From: Rhynchopus euleeides
Lineage: Eukaryota > Euglenozoa > Diplonemea > Diplonemida > Diplonemidae
Assembly: GCA_963210315.1 (NCBI GenBank)
Contig: OY723287.1
Span: forward strand, 1,674,001 to 1,738,000
Direction: 5' to 3'
Length of the DNA stretch: 64,000 nucleotides
The first letter of the stretch is position 1. The number at the start of each line of letters is the position of its first letter. The translations under genes and the position numbers were made by a program. The notes beneath the pieces were generated by a model. The model was not told the DNA's origin and made no database searches. It saw nothing but the letters and a program-made list of their open reading frames with translations. Positions 1 to 9,720 of this stretch are shown here, in pieces.

Positions 1-40
1 GCAAGTCGAAAACAGACAATTCCCTTTCATTCCCCAACAC

Positions 41-3000
41 ATGCAGCAACCACCCCCACCACCCCCACCACCCCCCCATTTTTACAACGGAGTAAGTTAT
101 ACCCCCAACACGAACCCCACTTTTTTCAGAACACCAACACAGTACCCACGCGGTACAGGGAACCGTGGAACGGCGGCTCCCCAGTACGGTGGCCACAAAG
201 GGTACGGTGTACCGGGAGGTGTTCCTTTCAGGAGAGGATATACAGGTAAAGGTTCGTTTTTTGGAAAAGGCAAAGGTAAGGGTAAAGGCAAGAGTGGCAA
301 CATTGGAAGAAAAGGCGTGAAAGGCCAAGGGGGTGGAAAAGGGTGGGAAGGTCGGGGGCTGGGAGAGAGAAATGGCCCAGTTAAAGGTGTGTGGAAAGGC
401 CAAGGAGGCAAGGGTAAAGGACGTGGACATGCAAATCAGAATAGTGTGCCCAGTACCTTCCCGATAACCCTTGCTGAACTTATACGTCAGAGTTTGAAAC
501 AACAGCCCCTCCCCCCTACAGCATTCCCGAATAAACCCCAAGCAAATGGCAGCGTGAAACCTCAGGTAACAATTCGCAAAGGCCAGGGAAAGGGGAGTGG
601 GAAAGGGAAGGGTGGGAAGAATGGCAGAGGCGTACGGGAGGGCCCTGCCAACTTGTATGAGCTGTTGAGCAAGGGTGGAGCAGGACGAGGTAGGAAGGGC
701 AGGCCTAAGACAGCGGAGCAACAGAAAAAGGAACTTGCTAAAGAAGCAAAGCGAGGTCCTTTCCCAGAGCTCCGTAAGTCGCCCTGGGTCCGCCCCTTCT
801 CATCGGACTTGCGCCAGCCCAAACGGAACGCCATCTCTTGGGATGCATGGGAGGAGGAATGTGCTGGGGTAGCCCAAGAGTTTTGTGATAAACACGGGGA
901 TCGACTCATTAGAGGTTACAAGCACCAGAAAGTGGAAGGTGATGGGATCCAACATTTTCTGGAGCTTAACGAAAACCGCGAGGCGGAAGGTGTCGTGTAC
1001 GTTGTGTGTGACCAGCAGGGGAATCCCGTTTACGTCGGCCAGACAAGTGGGACCCTAAGGAATAGGATGCAACAACACTGGAAAGGCAAGAGTGGTTTGA
1101 ATGGAATACCTTTTGCAACGAGACTCCTCCGCACAAAACACCCGCATTATGGCTTTGTCTTGCAGAAGATCCAGGGGTACACGGGTGGGAACCTTGAATC
1201 CTTCCGGCGGCAGTCAAACGCTGTTGAAAACTTTTGGATGTCCCACCTGAGGACCCCGGACAACGCATGTTCCGCTTACCATCAAACAAAACGTAAAAGT
1301 GAGCCGGTGAACGGGAGACACATCAGCCCACATAAGCGGAGCACGAGACCGGCAAAGGAATGGGTGGAATATGTGAGAGAAGGACAGAAGGATAGCGAGA
1401 ATGATAAGGTGCACATTGTGTTGGATGCAGGAAAGTACCACAAGATCCGTCAGCAACTGAGTCATCTCCTCAGCCTTCCGGTGGAGGAGATCAAACAGTA
1501 TAACATGGACGAGTGGGAAATCAACAGAGTCAAACGTCTACTCGCGTGGCTGACACAGCACGTAAAGAGGGAGACTCTGCCAAAAAATGTGAAATGCTTG
1601 GAGGAACGTTTGCAGGAAAGATTGAAGGCTAAGAAGAAGGAAAAGCCTAAATCTAAAAAGGAATTCCTCAGCGTCAAGTTTTCTCACCCTGCGATGGATG
1701 GCCTGAAGCTCCAGCGTCTCCTGAGGGATGAGAAAGTGGTGCAGGCTTGCCCGGATAAGGATCGGCTGGCAAATACGATGGTGTCCCTGAGCCAGGGCCC
1801 GCCGCTGTATTGTCTCATCCAAAACTGTACGAAAGAGAGTTTAGGATTGGCAGCGGAGGGGGTGCTTCCTGAGCATGAGAACTGTCCGTGTCAGAAGTAC
1901 AGATCCCCGGACCAGCCACACACAGGGCATTTGTTCACTGTGGCCCAAACAATGTCGGGGATTTCCGAGGGCTTTAGGGAGTTGTTGAACAAGGGAAGGA
2001 AATATCGTCTGTCTGGTGACTTGCAACAGGGGTGCGAAAAGGCAAGCGAGGTTCTTTCGGATTTTGTGGAAACCTTTGGGGAGAAGGAGGAAACAGCGGA
2101 ATTCCGTAAGGTCTTGCTGACAGCGTTGCGAAACGAGTTTGCAGCGCTACCACCTGTTGAGGGGGCCGACCGTATAGATACGGCCGAGCTTAAAAAAGTC
2201 CAGGAGGATGTTGTGTTGTGTAGTGTAGACAAGTCGTCCCATGACTTTGGGGCGATCTGTAAACACTTTTACAGACATTGGCTACGGGAACAGCTCAGCG
2301 CAACAACAGGGACTTTCGAAACGGCAAAGGAAACGGAGAAGCAAATTCTCAACCGCTTGCAGAGAGAGTGTGATGAACGCCAGCTGCAAATTGGAGATTG
2401 TTTCCCGTATTTGTATGGGTCTCTGAAGATCCATAAGCCGGTGGAAAAAGGCCCCACGCTGAGGGGAATTGCTGGTTTAAGTGGAGATAACAGAGATGAG
2501 ACGGAAGGGGAGAAAATGGAGAGAAAAAAGAAACAGAAAGAGAGTAAGGTGAATCAGCCAACTGTGGGTATTGCAACAGGCATACACACAGAATTGTCAG
2601 GGCTGCTAAAGATGGTCATCCGCACGTTGAGTGATGAGGATGAAACACACAGGAGGAAATGTGGTGTCAAACGGTTTTTTGTTGTGGAGAGTTACGATGA
2701 GGTGGCGAAGTACATGAAAATGAACTACGACACCGTAAAAAAAGCCACGCCAAAAACAAAAGACTTTACCTCTATGTACACGTCTTTGGATCAAGAGGCG
2801 GTAATTGAGGGTGTCTCCTGGTGTGTGGAACAGGCGTTTGCGGCGAAGGGTGGCAGGTTTTTGGCGCGAGAGACGAAGGCCAAAAAAAGAAAGAAAAAGG
2901 CCTTCCGCTGGAAGGAAGGGCGGGGGGATGATAGAACACTTGCGTACAACAGTGATGAAGTCAAAGAGTTAGTGAGACTAGCTGTGACCAACAGCTTCAT

Positions 3001-6000
3001 CAAAAATGGCGAGTTCGTCCTCCACCAGAAGAAGGGCATCCCGACCGGTGGAAATGCCAGCCCGGACCTGGCAAACCTTTTTTGCGCAAGTAAGGAAATG
3101 CGCTATATCGATAAGCTCCCCATTAAAAAGCAAAAGGAGTATAATGGGTTCTTCAGATTTATTGATGACGTTTTTACCCTTGGAGCGGACATCCCTGACA
3201 AGGTCTACGGGATGACCTCTGAGGACACAACAAGGCAGAAAGACGATTGTGTGTTTCTGGGGGGTAGGAACCGTTGGCAGAGATACGCCGATGACCCCGA
3301 AGACACGAAGACACGTGTCCGTATGTCAGTATTCAATAAAGAGAGTGACTGGGTAACCTATACACCCAATAAATATACTTGTCGAACAAGTGCAGCACCA
3401 GAAAGCCAAGGAAGGGGTATTTTGGTGTCACAGTTGATACGGTCTGCGGGTATGTGCAACAACCTGGATGATTTCAAGGTTGAAGCAGAGCTGATTTTGC
3501 GGCGCCTCCTCGGACGGGGATGGAAGCCGTACGAATTGCGTAGTGCTTGGTACAGAACTACACGAAGGTTGTTTTGTGTGGCTCCATCTGCAATGGCAAA
3601 AATGGAGCGCCTGTTTGATACTGCTGTGGACAGACACTATCGCAAACACCCTCTCCCCAAGCTACGGGAGTATGTGTGGGCAAAACCAACCCGAGACATG
3701 CCATTGAGAGGAAAGTGTGTGGATATCAGCCCTTCGGACACCCACACAGACCCCGCACCGCAAGGGGCGGATGTGAAGCCTACTGGAAGTGCGAACCAAC
3801 GCAAGAGTGAAAGTGATTCTTTTGTCCCTCTCTTCTCTACCTCCTCCCCTTCCGTACCGTTGTCTTCCTCTTCCTCTTCCTCCTCTCCTCCCCTCTCTCC
3901 ACCCGTCCCCTCACAACAGCCTCCAGTTTTGGGGAAGAGCACGATAAGTATGAAGGTACTGCACAGCAATACGTTGTCGTGGGGTGTTGTCAATGAGGGA
4001 AATACTTGCTACCTGGGAGCACTGTACCAGATGCTCGCACACTCGGTACTTCCAGCTACCCTAGGCAGTGCATGCAAGTTTGTTTCAAACGGACTCGGCC
4101 TAACCCCCATACTCATGGGATTGTACTCCATGTACACCAGGAGTCGCACAGATCATTCAGTGTCCGTGTTGCAAACAGCCATCCACAGTATGTTCCAGAC
4201 AAGGGAGCAGCATTGCGCGGATGAAGCGTATTGTCTGGGGGTTGTCCCAACACTGGAAGCAGAATGGAGAATGCTGAATGAACACCTCAGGACGATGGAC
4301 CAACCGACAGTACAGTCATGGATCCCTGAAGTGAGGACATTCACAAGCATGGCATGCCAAAATTGCAAGAAGGTCACGGGGAGGGAGGAACAGTTGTCCC
4401 TACTGTCAGTCCCACTCAACAACCCCGGGAAAACAGGTGTGACTTTGGCCGACAGAATTTGCGAAAGCCTGATGCCTGAAGAAGTGCTTAATTACGAGTG
4501 CGAAATGTGTGCCCCAAACAAACAACGGGCGACAAAGTCGGTGCAAATCACATCTCTCCCGACACACTTGTTTATACGACTCTGGCGCTTCAAAACACTC
4601 AGAGTTGGCAACGGTGTCATGTATGAGCGCAAGACTCGAGCGATCAACATTGACACGGACTTGCTGATGTCGAGTGGAAATAACGGAGGGAAGCCTTCCT
4701 TTACAAGGTACCGCCTCACGGGTGCAGTCCTGCACAGAGGAAATACCCCGCACGGAGGCCATTACCGTTTTATCAGCTGTGGCACGGATGCCATGGCCTT
4801 GTTTGACGACAACACCGTGACTGTGGCCAACACAGCTGAGGAAATGGATGCCTTCAGGGGTTTCCTTGAGAAGGAGTCGACCATCCTCGTGTATTGTGAT
4901 AAGGATGCCCCTCAGGAGGAGAAGGTTAGCATGCCCAACTCGCCAGAAGTATATGTATCTCCCACACAACAACCTGGGCTCACGGGAAACACGGAAGACA
5001 TAATGCAAAAGCTGCAGGATGCCACCGTCCCCAAGAGTGCCATTGTTTTGAATGAACCACAGGAACCACCCCAGCAGCGCGGGGAGGAATACCTGACTTT
5101 GGAACGCAGGACTTTGGAAATGGAGGAAAGTGCAGAGCGGGCGCATGTTGTGGAAGAAGAAGCCCTAGCACGTTTTGCTTTGTGTAGTGAAATCACGGAA
5201 GTCCTTGATAGGTATCGGACCGAGGAGCAAACGAAGACGCTCGTCAGTCTATGCCGGAAGGAACTCCAAGAGGCGATAGAGGTGCGAGAGGCAGAGCAAA
5301 AAAGAGCAGCAGAGGATCATGAGAGGTCAGTCGTGGAGAAGGAGAAAGCTTTGGCAAAGGCAGAGAGTGAGATAGAGAGGGTGAATGAGGAGAAGGAAAA
5401 GGTGGCGAACGAGGCACAGGCCAAAGCGGACCGTTTGAATCAACAACGACAGGAGATGGCCGTGTTAAAGGGACAGCTCCATAAGCAAGACTCTGCGTTG
5501 GCTTTTATGAAAGAGCTTGGTGTTGAAAGAGAGGCGGAGGTAGAAGCGTTGAGGGCACAGGCGACCCACGAAAAAGCGGTCCTCACCCAGGAACTGCAAC
5601 GTGTGGAGTCCAAGGCCCGCAGCTACTCGTCTCAGGGAGAATCCCAACAGCGCTTACTTGAACAGACAGAGAATGCTTTGAAAGGTACACAGCAAGATAA
5701 GATGCTTTTGGAATTTCACGTGTCGGCGAGCATGCAAAATGAGAAGGCACTCCGTGACCAACTGGGGATGCAGGAGCAACATATGCAGATCCAGGAGGGC
5801 CTACACGAACAACAGAATCAGGATAAGGCCATGTTGGTTAAGCAGGTGCAGCACCAGCTGCGCCAAGGCATGACCATGGCGAAAGAAATGGCGCGGCAGA
5901 AGGATTTCATCGTGCAACAAAACAACTTGGTATTGTCCCTGCAGTCAGCGTTGGAGGTGTCTGAGAACAAGCAGCTGCAAATACAGTCGCAGGACGCCCC

Positions 6001-6544
6001 AGCACGGGTGCAAGGGACGGACCAACCCCGTTTGTTGCAACCGAAGCCTGGGCAAGGGCAATTAGTTGTTCATACGGCCCAGAAGAAGAGGGACCGAGAC
6101 GAAGTGAGTGGCAGTGACGAAACGAGTGAAGAGTCGAAGGACCTGTTTGAAAGCCAACCGCAACTTGATACAGTGGCTGCGACTTCTTCAGCCCTTGTAG
6201 TCATTCTCCCGGAGGATCGGGTGACGCCAAAGCCCAAGGGGCCGCAATCAAAGAGGCAGCGTGCAGAACCTGCCTCGGTAGTGAGCGGCTCTCAGATACA
6301 GGCGTCAGCCACGGAACCTGCTGTGGAACTTCCCTTGTTGTTGGGTGCCCCTCCGGCACAGATATCGCCCTCGGTGCCTGCCTCCCCTGATATTTTTCTG
6401 TCTCAGACGGGTGGTGAAGGGGTGGATGGTGAGCGGGAGACGGGGCCACCAGGGAAATCAGAGACGGACAGAACGGAGGTCTCACAATCGCAGTCAGGGG
6501 AGCCTGGTAATGGAACAGAACCAGAGCCTGACGGAACCACTTGA
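41..6544 (+). CDS. Penelope-like retroelement polyprotein: GIY-YIG nuclease, RT, USP deubiquitinase, coiled coil
   Basis: Single uninterrupted ORF of 2167 codons from an ATG at 41. Residues 1-250 are Pro- then Gly/Lys-rich low complexity. A GIY-YIG endonuclease lies at about 315-400 (GVVYVV, VYVGQT, an Arg in TLRNRM, and the Glu of NAVENFW). The RT follows: the Penelope-type box YLYGSLKIHKP near 788, motif A DFTSMYTSL near 906, motif B GIPTGGNASPDLANLF near 996, motif C FIDD near 1037. A Ser/Pro linker leads to a USP (peptidase C19) domain: Cys box GNTCYLGALYQ (Cys1323), two CxxC pairs near 1440 and 1488, His box HGGHYRF (His1574) and FDDN near 1589. Residues about 1670-1990 look like a long coiled coil, followed by a Ser/Pro/Glu-rich tail. 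An N-terminal GIY-YIG resembles the permuted Penelope clade. The fused deubiquitinase is unusual. The absence of stops suggests a young copy. The element may begin left of the window. Confidence 0.85.
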   Translation: MQQPPPPPPPPPHFYNGVSYTPNTNPTFFRTPTQYPRGTGNRGTAAPQYGGHKGYGVPGGVPFRRGYTGKGSFFGKGKGKGKGKSGNIGRKGVKGQGGGKGWEGRGLGERNGPVKGVWKGQGGKGKGRGHANQNSVPSTFPITLAELIRQSLKQQPLPPTAFPNKPQANGSVKPQVTIRKGQGKGSGKGKGGKNGRGVREGPANLYELLSKGGAGRGRKGRPKTAEQQKKELAKEAKRGPFPELRKSPWVRPFSSDLRQPKRNAISWDAWEEECAGVAQEFCDKHGDRLIRGYKHQKVEGDGIQHFLELNENREAEGVVYVVCDQQGNPVYVGQTSGTLRNRMQQHWKGKSGLNGIPFATRLLRTKHPHYGFVLQKIQGYTGGNLESFRRQSNAVENFWMSHLRTPDNACSAYHQTKRKSEPVNGRHISPHKRSTRPAKEWVEYVREGQKDSENDKVHIVLDAGKYHKIRQQLSHLLSLPVEEIKQYNMDEWEINRVKRLLAWLTQHVKRETLPKNVKCLEERLQERLKAKKKEKPKSKKEFLSVKFSHPAMDGLKLQRLLRDEKVVQACPDKDRLANTMVSLSQGPPLYCLIQNCTKESLGLAAEGVLPEHENCPCQKYRSPDQPHTGHLFTVAQTMSGISEGFRELLNKGRKYRLSGDLQQGCEKASEVLSDFVETFGEKEETAEFRKVLLTALRNEFAALPPVEGADRIDTAELKKVQEDVVLCSVDKSSHDFGAICKHFYRHWLREQLSATTGTFETAKETEKQILNRLQRECDERQLQIGDCFPYLYGSLKIHKPVEKGPTLRGIAGLSGDNRDETEGEKMERKKKQKESKVNQPTVGIATGIHTELSGLLKMVIRTLSDEDETHRRKCGVKRFFVVESYDEVAKYMKMNYDTVKKATPKTKDFTSMYTSLDQEAVIEGVSWCVEQAFAAKGGRFLARETKAKKRKKKAFRWKEGRGDDRTLAYNSDEVKELVRLAVTNSFIKNGEFVLHQKKGIPTGGNASPDLANLFCASKEMRYIDKLPIKKQKEYNGFFRFIDDVFTLGADIPDKVYGMTSEDTTRQKDDCVFLGGRNRWQRYADDPEDTKTRVRMSVFNKESDWVTYTPNKYTCRTSAAPESQGRGILVSQLIRSAGMCNNLDDFKVEAELILRRLLGRGWKPYELRSAWYRTTRRLFCVAPSAMAKMERLFDTAVDRHYRKHPLPKLREYVWAKPTRDMPLRGKCVDISPSDTHTDPAPQGADVKPTGSANQRKSESDSFVPLFSTSSPSVPLSSSSSSSSPPLSPPVPSQQPPVLGKSTISMKVLHSNTLSWGVVNEGNTCYLGALYQMLAHSVLPATLGSACKFVSNGLGLTPILMGLYSMYTRSRTDHSVSVLQTAIHSMFQTREQHCADEAYCLGVVPTLEAEWRMLNEHLRTMDQPTVQSWIPEVRTFTSMACQNCKKVTGREEQLSLLSVPLNNPGKTGVTLADRICESLMPEEVLNYECEMCAPNKQRATKSVQITSLPTHLFIRLWRFKTLRVGNGVMYERKTRAINIDTDLLMSSGNNGGKPSFTRYRLTGAVLHRGNTPHGGHYRFISCGTDAMALFDDNTVTVANTAEEMDAFRGFLEKESTILVYCDKDAPQEEKVSMPNSPEVYVSPTQQPGLTGNTEDIMQKLQDATVPKSAIVLNEPQEPPQQRGEEYLTLERRTLEMEESAERAHVVEEEALARFALCSEITEVLDRYRTEEQTKTLVSLCRKELQEAIEVREAEQKRAAEDHERSVVEKEKALAKAESEIERVNEEKEKVANEAQAKADRLNQQRQEMAVLKGQLHKQDSALAFMKELGVEREAEVEALRAQATHEKAVLTQELQRVESKARSYSSQGESQQRLLEQTENALKGTQQDKMLLEFHVSASMQNEKALRDQLGMQEQHMQIQEGLHEQQNQDKAMLVKQVQHQLRQGMTMAKEMARQKDFIVQQNNLVLSLQSALEVSENKQLQIQSQDAPARVQGTDQPRLLQPKPGQGQLVVHTAQKKRDRDEVSGSDETSEESKDLFESQPQLDTVAATSSALVVILPEDRVTPKPKGPQSKRQRAEPASVVSGSQIQASATEPAVELPLLLGAPPAQISPSVPASPDIFLSQTGGEGVDGERETGPPGKSETDRTEVSQSQSGEPGNGTEPEPDGTT

Positions 6545-7082
6545 CTATATGCCAAGTGAGTGCCGCGTGGGGTGAGCTACGACCACGTGATGATGAAGGC
6601 TTGAACAAGAGATGAAGCGTTTAGTGTATACGAATGTGTGAGGTGAGTGTGTATGCTGACGGACGTGACGGAACGTGATGAATATTTTGTTTTCTAAAAC
6701 GAATTTCCCCCCCCCCCCCCTCCCCCCGGAACCTGAGAATGTGACCGCCTACCCAATGGTGTTTACACAAAGGAGTTCAGCGTGTTAAACCCCATTCTCT
6801 GTTCCCAAGGCAGAGCGGCGATGTGTACCCAGAGTGTACGTACGTGCACATGGCTCTGCAGATACGCTGAGTGGTGAGGGGCATGCCTGTTTTCCCTTTT
6901 GTTTCCATTATCTTGTCTTCAGAACGAACACACGAATGAAACAAAAACCATAACAGAACGCCCCCACCCCTGATGTATGTTTTTTCTCAACCATTTCCCC
7001 CCCCCCCCCTCCCCCAACCCCCTTGTCCAGCATCAGTAGAGTGTCCAGTCTGGCGGACGACTGCTACTGTCCGCCCGGGCCC
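6545..7082. other. Non-coding spacer, probable 3' region of the Penelope-like element
   Basis: No ORF worth calling. The stretch follows the retroelement stop codon directly and contains a C-rich tract near 6708-6727, a second near 6999-7012, and the segment shared with 22041-22161 (listed separately). It ends at the 3' end of the minus-strand LINE remnant. I read it as the retroelement 3' untranslated region plus C-rich spacer. Confidence 0.4.
6781..6888 (+). repeat. Dispersed segment shared with 22041-22161
   Basis: The left part (GTTAAACCCCATTCTCT, then CCCAAGGCAG) and the right part (GCTGAGTGGTGAGGGG, then CATGCCT) match 22041-22161 in the same orientation. The middle 50-60 bases differ. 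Here it lies 240 bases beyond the retroelement stop; at the other site it lies just before the satellite array. It could be a conserved 3' end of the retroelement family or a structured RNA. No function is shown. Confidence 0.6.
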
Positions 7083-9152
7083 TCACACCGGTGATTCCGG
7101 CTCTCCTCGCGAGTGCCGAGTGACCCCCACCTCCAGCTTGTCGACTGCCGCGTTGGCGGCGGCGTCCGCGTCCGCATTCCACTTTCGGCCCACGTGCACG
7201 AGAGTGATTCGTGTGCCGGCCGCCCGCAGGGCGGCGATGCGTTCTCTGGCCTTGACGTACAGCGGGCGGAGCTTCTTGCTCCGGCACATGGTGTCGGTGT
7301 TGACCTGGTCCGCAACCAGCTGACTATCGCCATACACCACCACCTCGCCCACCGGCGGGTGGTCAATCAGTTCATCTAGGCAGAGCAGTAGACCCGCGTA
7401 CTCCGCCTCGTTCACAGTGCACCCCTGCGCCAGTCTGCTCTGCGCGGTCCACACCACCACACCACTCGCGGTTTTGCGCACTGCACCCGCACCCGTGCCC
7501 GCCCGCTTCTTGGCAGTGCCCTTCCCCCGTCTGAGGGACCCGTCGAAGAAAAGGGTTTCCACCCCACTCCGCGGTTGGGGCTCAGCTCGTGCCACCACAT
7601 GACCAGCCGCCGCGGCCTCGTACACGGCTCTCCTCTCGTCGCGGCCCGCCTCTTGGACCAGAACCTCCATCGTGGTCCAGCTCGGGCGCGGTGTCAGCGA
7701 CGCGGCCTCTCGCACTTGCTCCTTCAGCCTAGTGAGCATCGCTTCGACCGCCTGCGTGCACAGCAAGCGAGGACGCCGGTTCAGCCCGCCGCACTGCAGC
7801 TGTCCGATGAAGGGCTCCAGAGACTTGCACTTGGACTCCCCGCCCTTCTTCCCCGGGTGGATGTACTCACCGGGTCCCGCAATGGCTTCACATGTGCGCA
7901 TCCAGGCAGCCATCAGCGTACCCTTGTCCCTCGCAGTCAGGGCCCGCTGCCCCTTCTTCTTGCTCCCCGGCGAGAACACGACGTCGACGCCGGTGAACAC
8001 CTCGAAGTCCACCGCGAGTTCCAACCAGGATACGTGGTACTTGCGGTTGTTTTCGTCGTCCGGCCACTTCAGCTGCCTCCACCAGTCGCGGACCGCGAAA
8101 TAGGCCGGCACCCCAGCCACCTTAGACCAGGCTTGCGGCGGCAGGGCATCAGGGAGCTTGTCGTAGGTCTCAAGGGGTTCCTCAGGGTCCCAACCCGAAG
8201 GAAAGGGCTCGCGTACCGACACCCCTGTGGCCGGTTCAGCCTCGCGCTGCTTGAGGAGTCGCTCCCTCTGGAGGATAATCTCCGTGTACAGTCCAAGCAG
8301 CTGCCGCAGGCACTTCGCATTGCCGTGTCCCTGCCGCATCACAAACCCCAGCGGCAGAATCCCGTTCCGAGCCAAGCAGGGGGGCCAGTTGGTCCTGTCC
8401 GCCGCCACCACATCCCGATACGCCGGTAGCCGGCGGTAGTCCGCCGTCGCCTCGCAGCGCCACCACATGTGTTCGTGGTCCTCCTTCTCGAGCCCACACA
8501 ACTTACACATGCCATTCCCCTGCTTGTAATGGCGGAGGCGGCGGTCTTCGGTGACCTGGTCTCCAGCGATGATCGCCCGCATGATTCCCGCACGGTATGG
8601 TTCCGGTTCCCCCGACCACACTCGGGTGACAGCCATGTAGTCGACCCCGTCGCGCATGCCCGTCGTGTCTTCCCGTTTCTTTGCAGCAATCTCCCGCCAC
8701 CTGGCCGCACGAACCATCTCACGCAGGTCGTGCAACACCGCAGGTCGATCCTCGCACCCGAGATCGATCGCCTTGTCGGAGTCACGTGCCTTGAGGCGCC
8801 CCGCATCGGGCCACTTCCAGCGCAGGTCCGAGAGCGCCGTCTGTACCAGGGCCACCGGCCCGGGAGTCGCCGCCTTGATCTCCGCAGCCGTCAGCGCACC
8901 GGCCCTGCTCGGCCCCCGTGGACCCCTCGCGGGGGTGCGTAGGCTTCTGATCTCAGTCACCAGCTGCCAGAGATCCGGGCATCTGTGGCGCACGGTGTGC
9001 ATCGCCACCAGTCGTTGGTACTGGATGTAGGACGTCGGGTCCACGCGGTGAGCCGGGCACAGCAAGTTGCGCACGATCATCGGGCATCGCCGTGCCTTCT
9101 GAAACTTCCACAGCACACGCATGACAGCCATGTCAAGGCCCCCCTCCCCCAA
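7083..9152 (-). mobile_element. 5'-truncated LINE-like element: C-terminal region with zinc knuckle and RNase H
   Basis: An open frame of 689 codons reading leftward. The N-terminal 130 residues resemble the region after the RT palm of non-LTR elements. A CCHC-like knuckle (CKLCGLEKEDHEHMWWRC) lies near residue 240. The last 150 residues are a type I RNase H with all four acidic positions: FDGS, NEAEYAGL, YGDSQLV and NADADAAANAA. The RT catalytic core is absent, as expected from 5' truncation during target-primed insertion. The annotated ATG lies only a few codons inside the truncation point and is unlikely to be a real start. It is a different family from the LINE at 14737-16575. The precise clade is not resolved. 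Confidence 0.7.
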
Positions 9153-9259
9153 CCCCCGTTTTTGCTATGTCTTTTGATATGGTTCTTTCCCCCTTTCCCC
9201 CCCCCCCCCCCCACCCGACAAGCGAATCAGCAGTGTGTATCTGTACACAGAAATAAACC

Positions 9260-9475
9260 AATAACATGACAGTAGCGTGCTCGTCTTTCTTCTCCGCGGT
9301 GGCGATGCTGAAGATGCAGTCCACGTTCGTCATACTCAGCCAGGTCTGCAGACACTCCACCACGTACGGCCAAAGGCGGGGAGGAGGGCTGCCTTGGCTT
9401 TCTTCCAGAAGGCCAAGGGGGTGTCGGCAACAAGGTGCGCCGCACTCAGGACCAGGTAGGCCTTGAACTCCTCCC
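9260..9475 (-). pseudogene. hAT transposase C-terminal (dimerisation region) remnant, frameshifted
   Basis: Read on the minus strand, one frame (about 9475-9380) gives EEFKAYLVLSA then TPLAFWKKAKAALLP. A second frame (about 9365-9265) gives LQTWLSMTNVDCIFSIAT. Together they resemble the hAT dimerisation region, in which an acidic/aromatic W(W/K)K block is followed by a Leu-Ser/Pro segment and an (E/D)RxFSxAG-like block. A frameshift separates the two parts and no upstream transposase domain is visible. This is a decayed fragment; the call rests on short motif resemblance. Confidence 0.4.
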
Positions 9476-9700
9476 GACAACACCCTCGTAGAAATGGCAC
9501 CCCTGGCCCCCCGTCGAGGGGAGAAACCCTCAAAATACCCTGTGAGAACCACCTCCGTGTCAATATGTGGACGGCTACACCACCCAAACTGCCTCCAGCT
9601 GCCTTCAGGCAGACTACTTGGAGAATTGAATGTGTGATGCTGGGTGCGAGTCGAATATAGTGAAGAGGAGACGGTTTCATTGACCAACTACCTGTCTACC

Positions 9701-9720
9701 CATTCTCGCATGCGAGAATG
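9701..9720. repeat. Perfect 20-bp palindrome
   Basis: CATTCTCGCATGCGAGAATG is its own reverse complement over 20 bases. It lies in an otherwise non-coding stretch. It could be a cruciform, a protein-binding site or a transposon end. Nothing nearby decides between these. Confidence 0.7.

Noticed and set aside
6781..6888. Hammerhead ribozyme in the shared segment
   Set aside because: The CTGATGA and GAAA core elements are absent in both copies on the strand examined.
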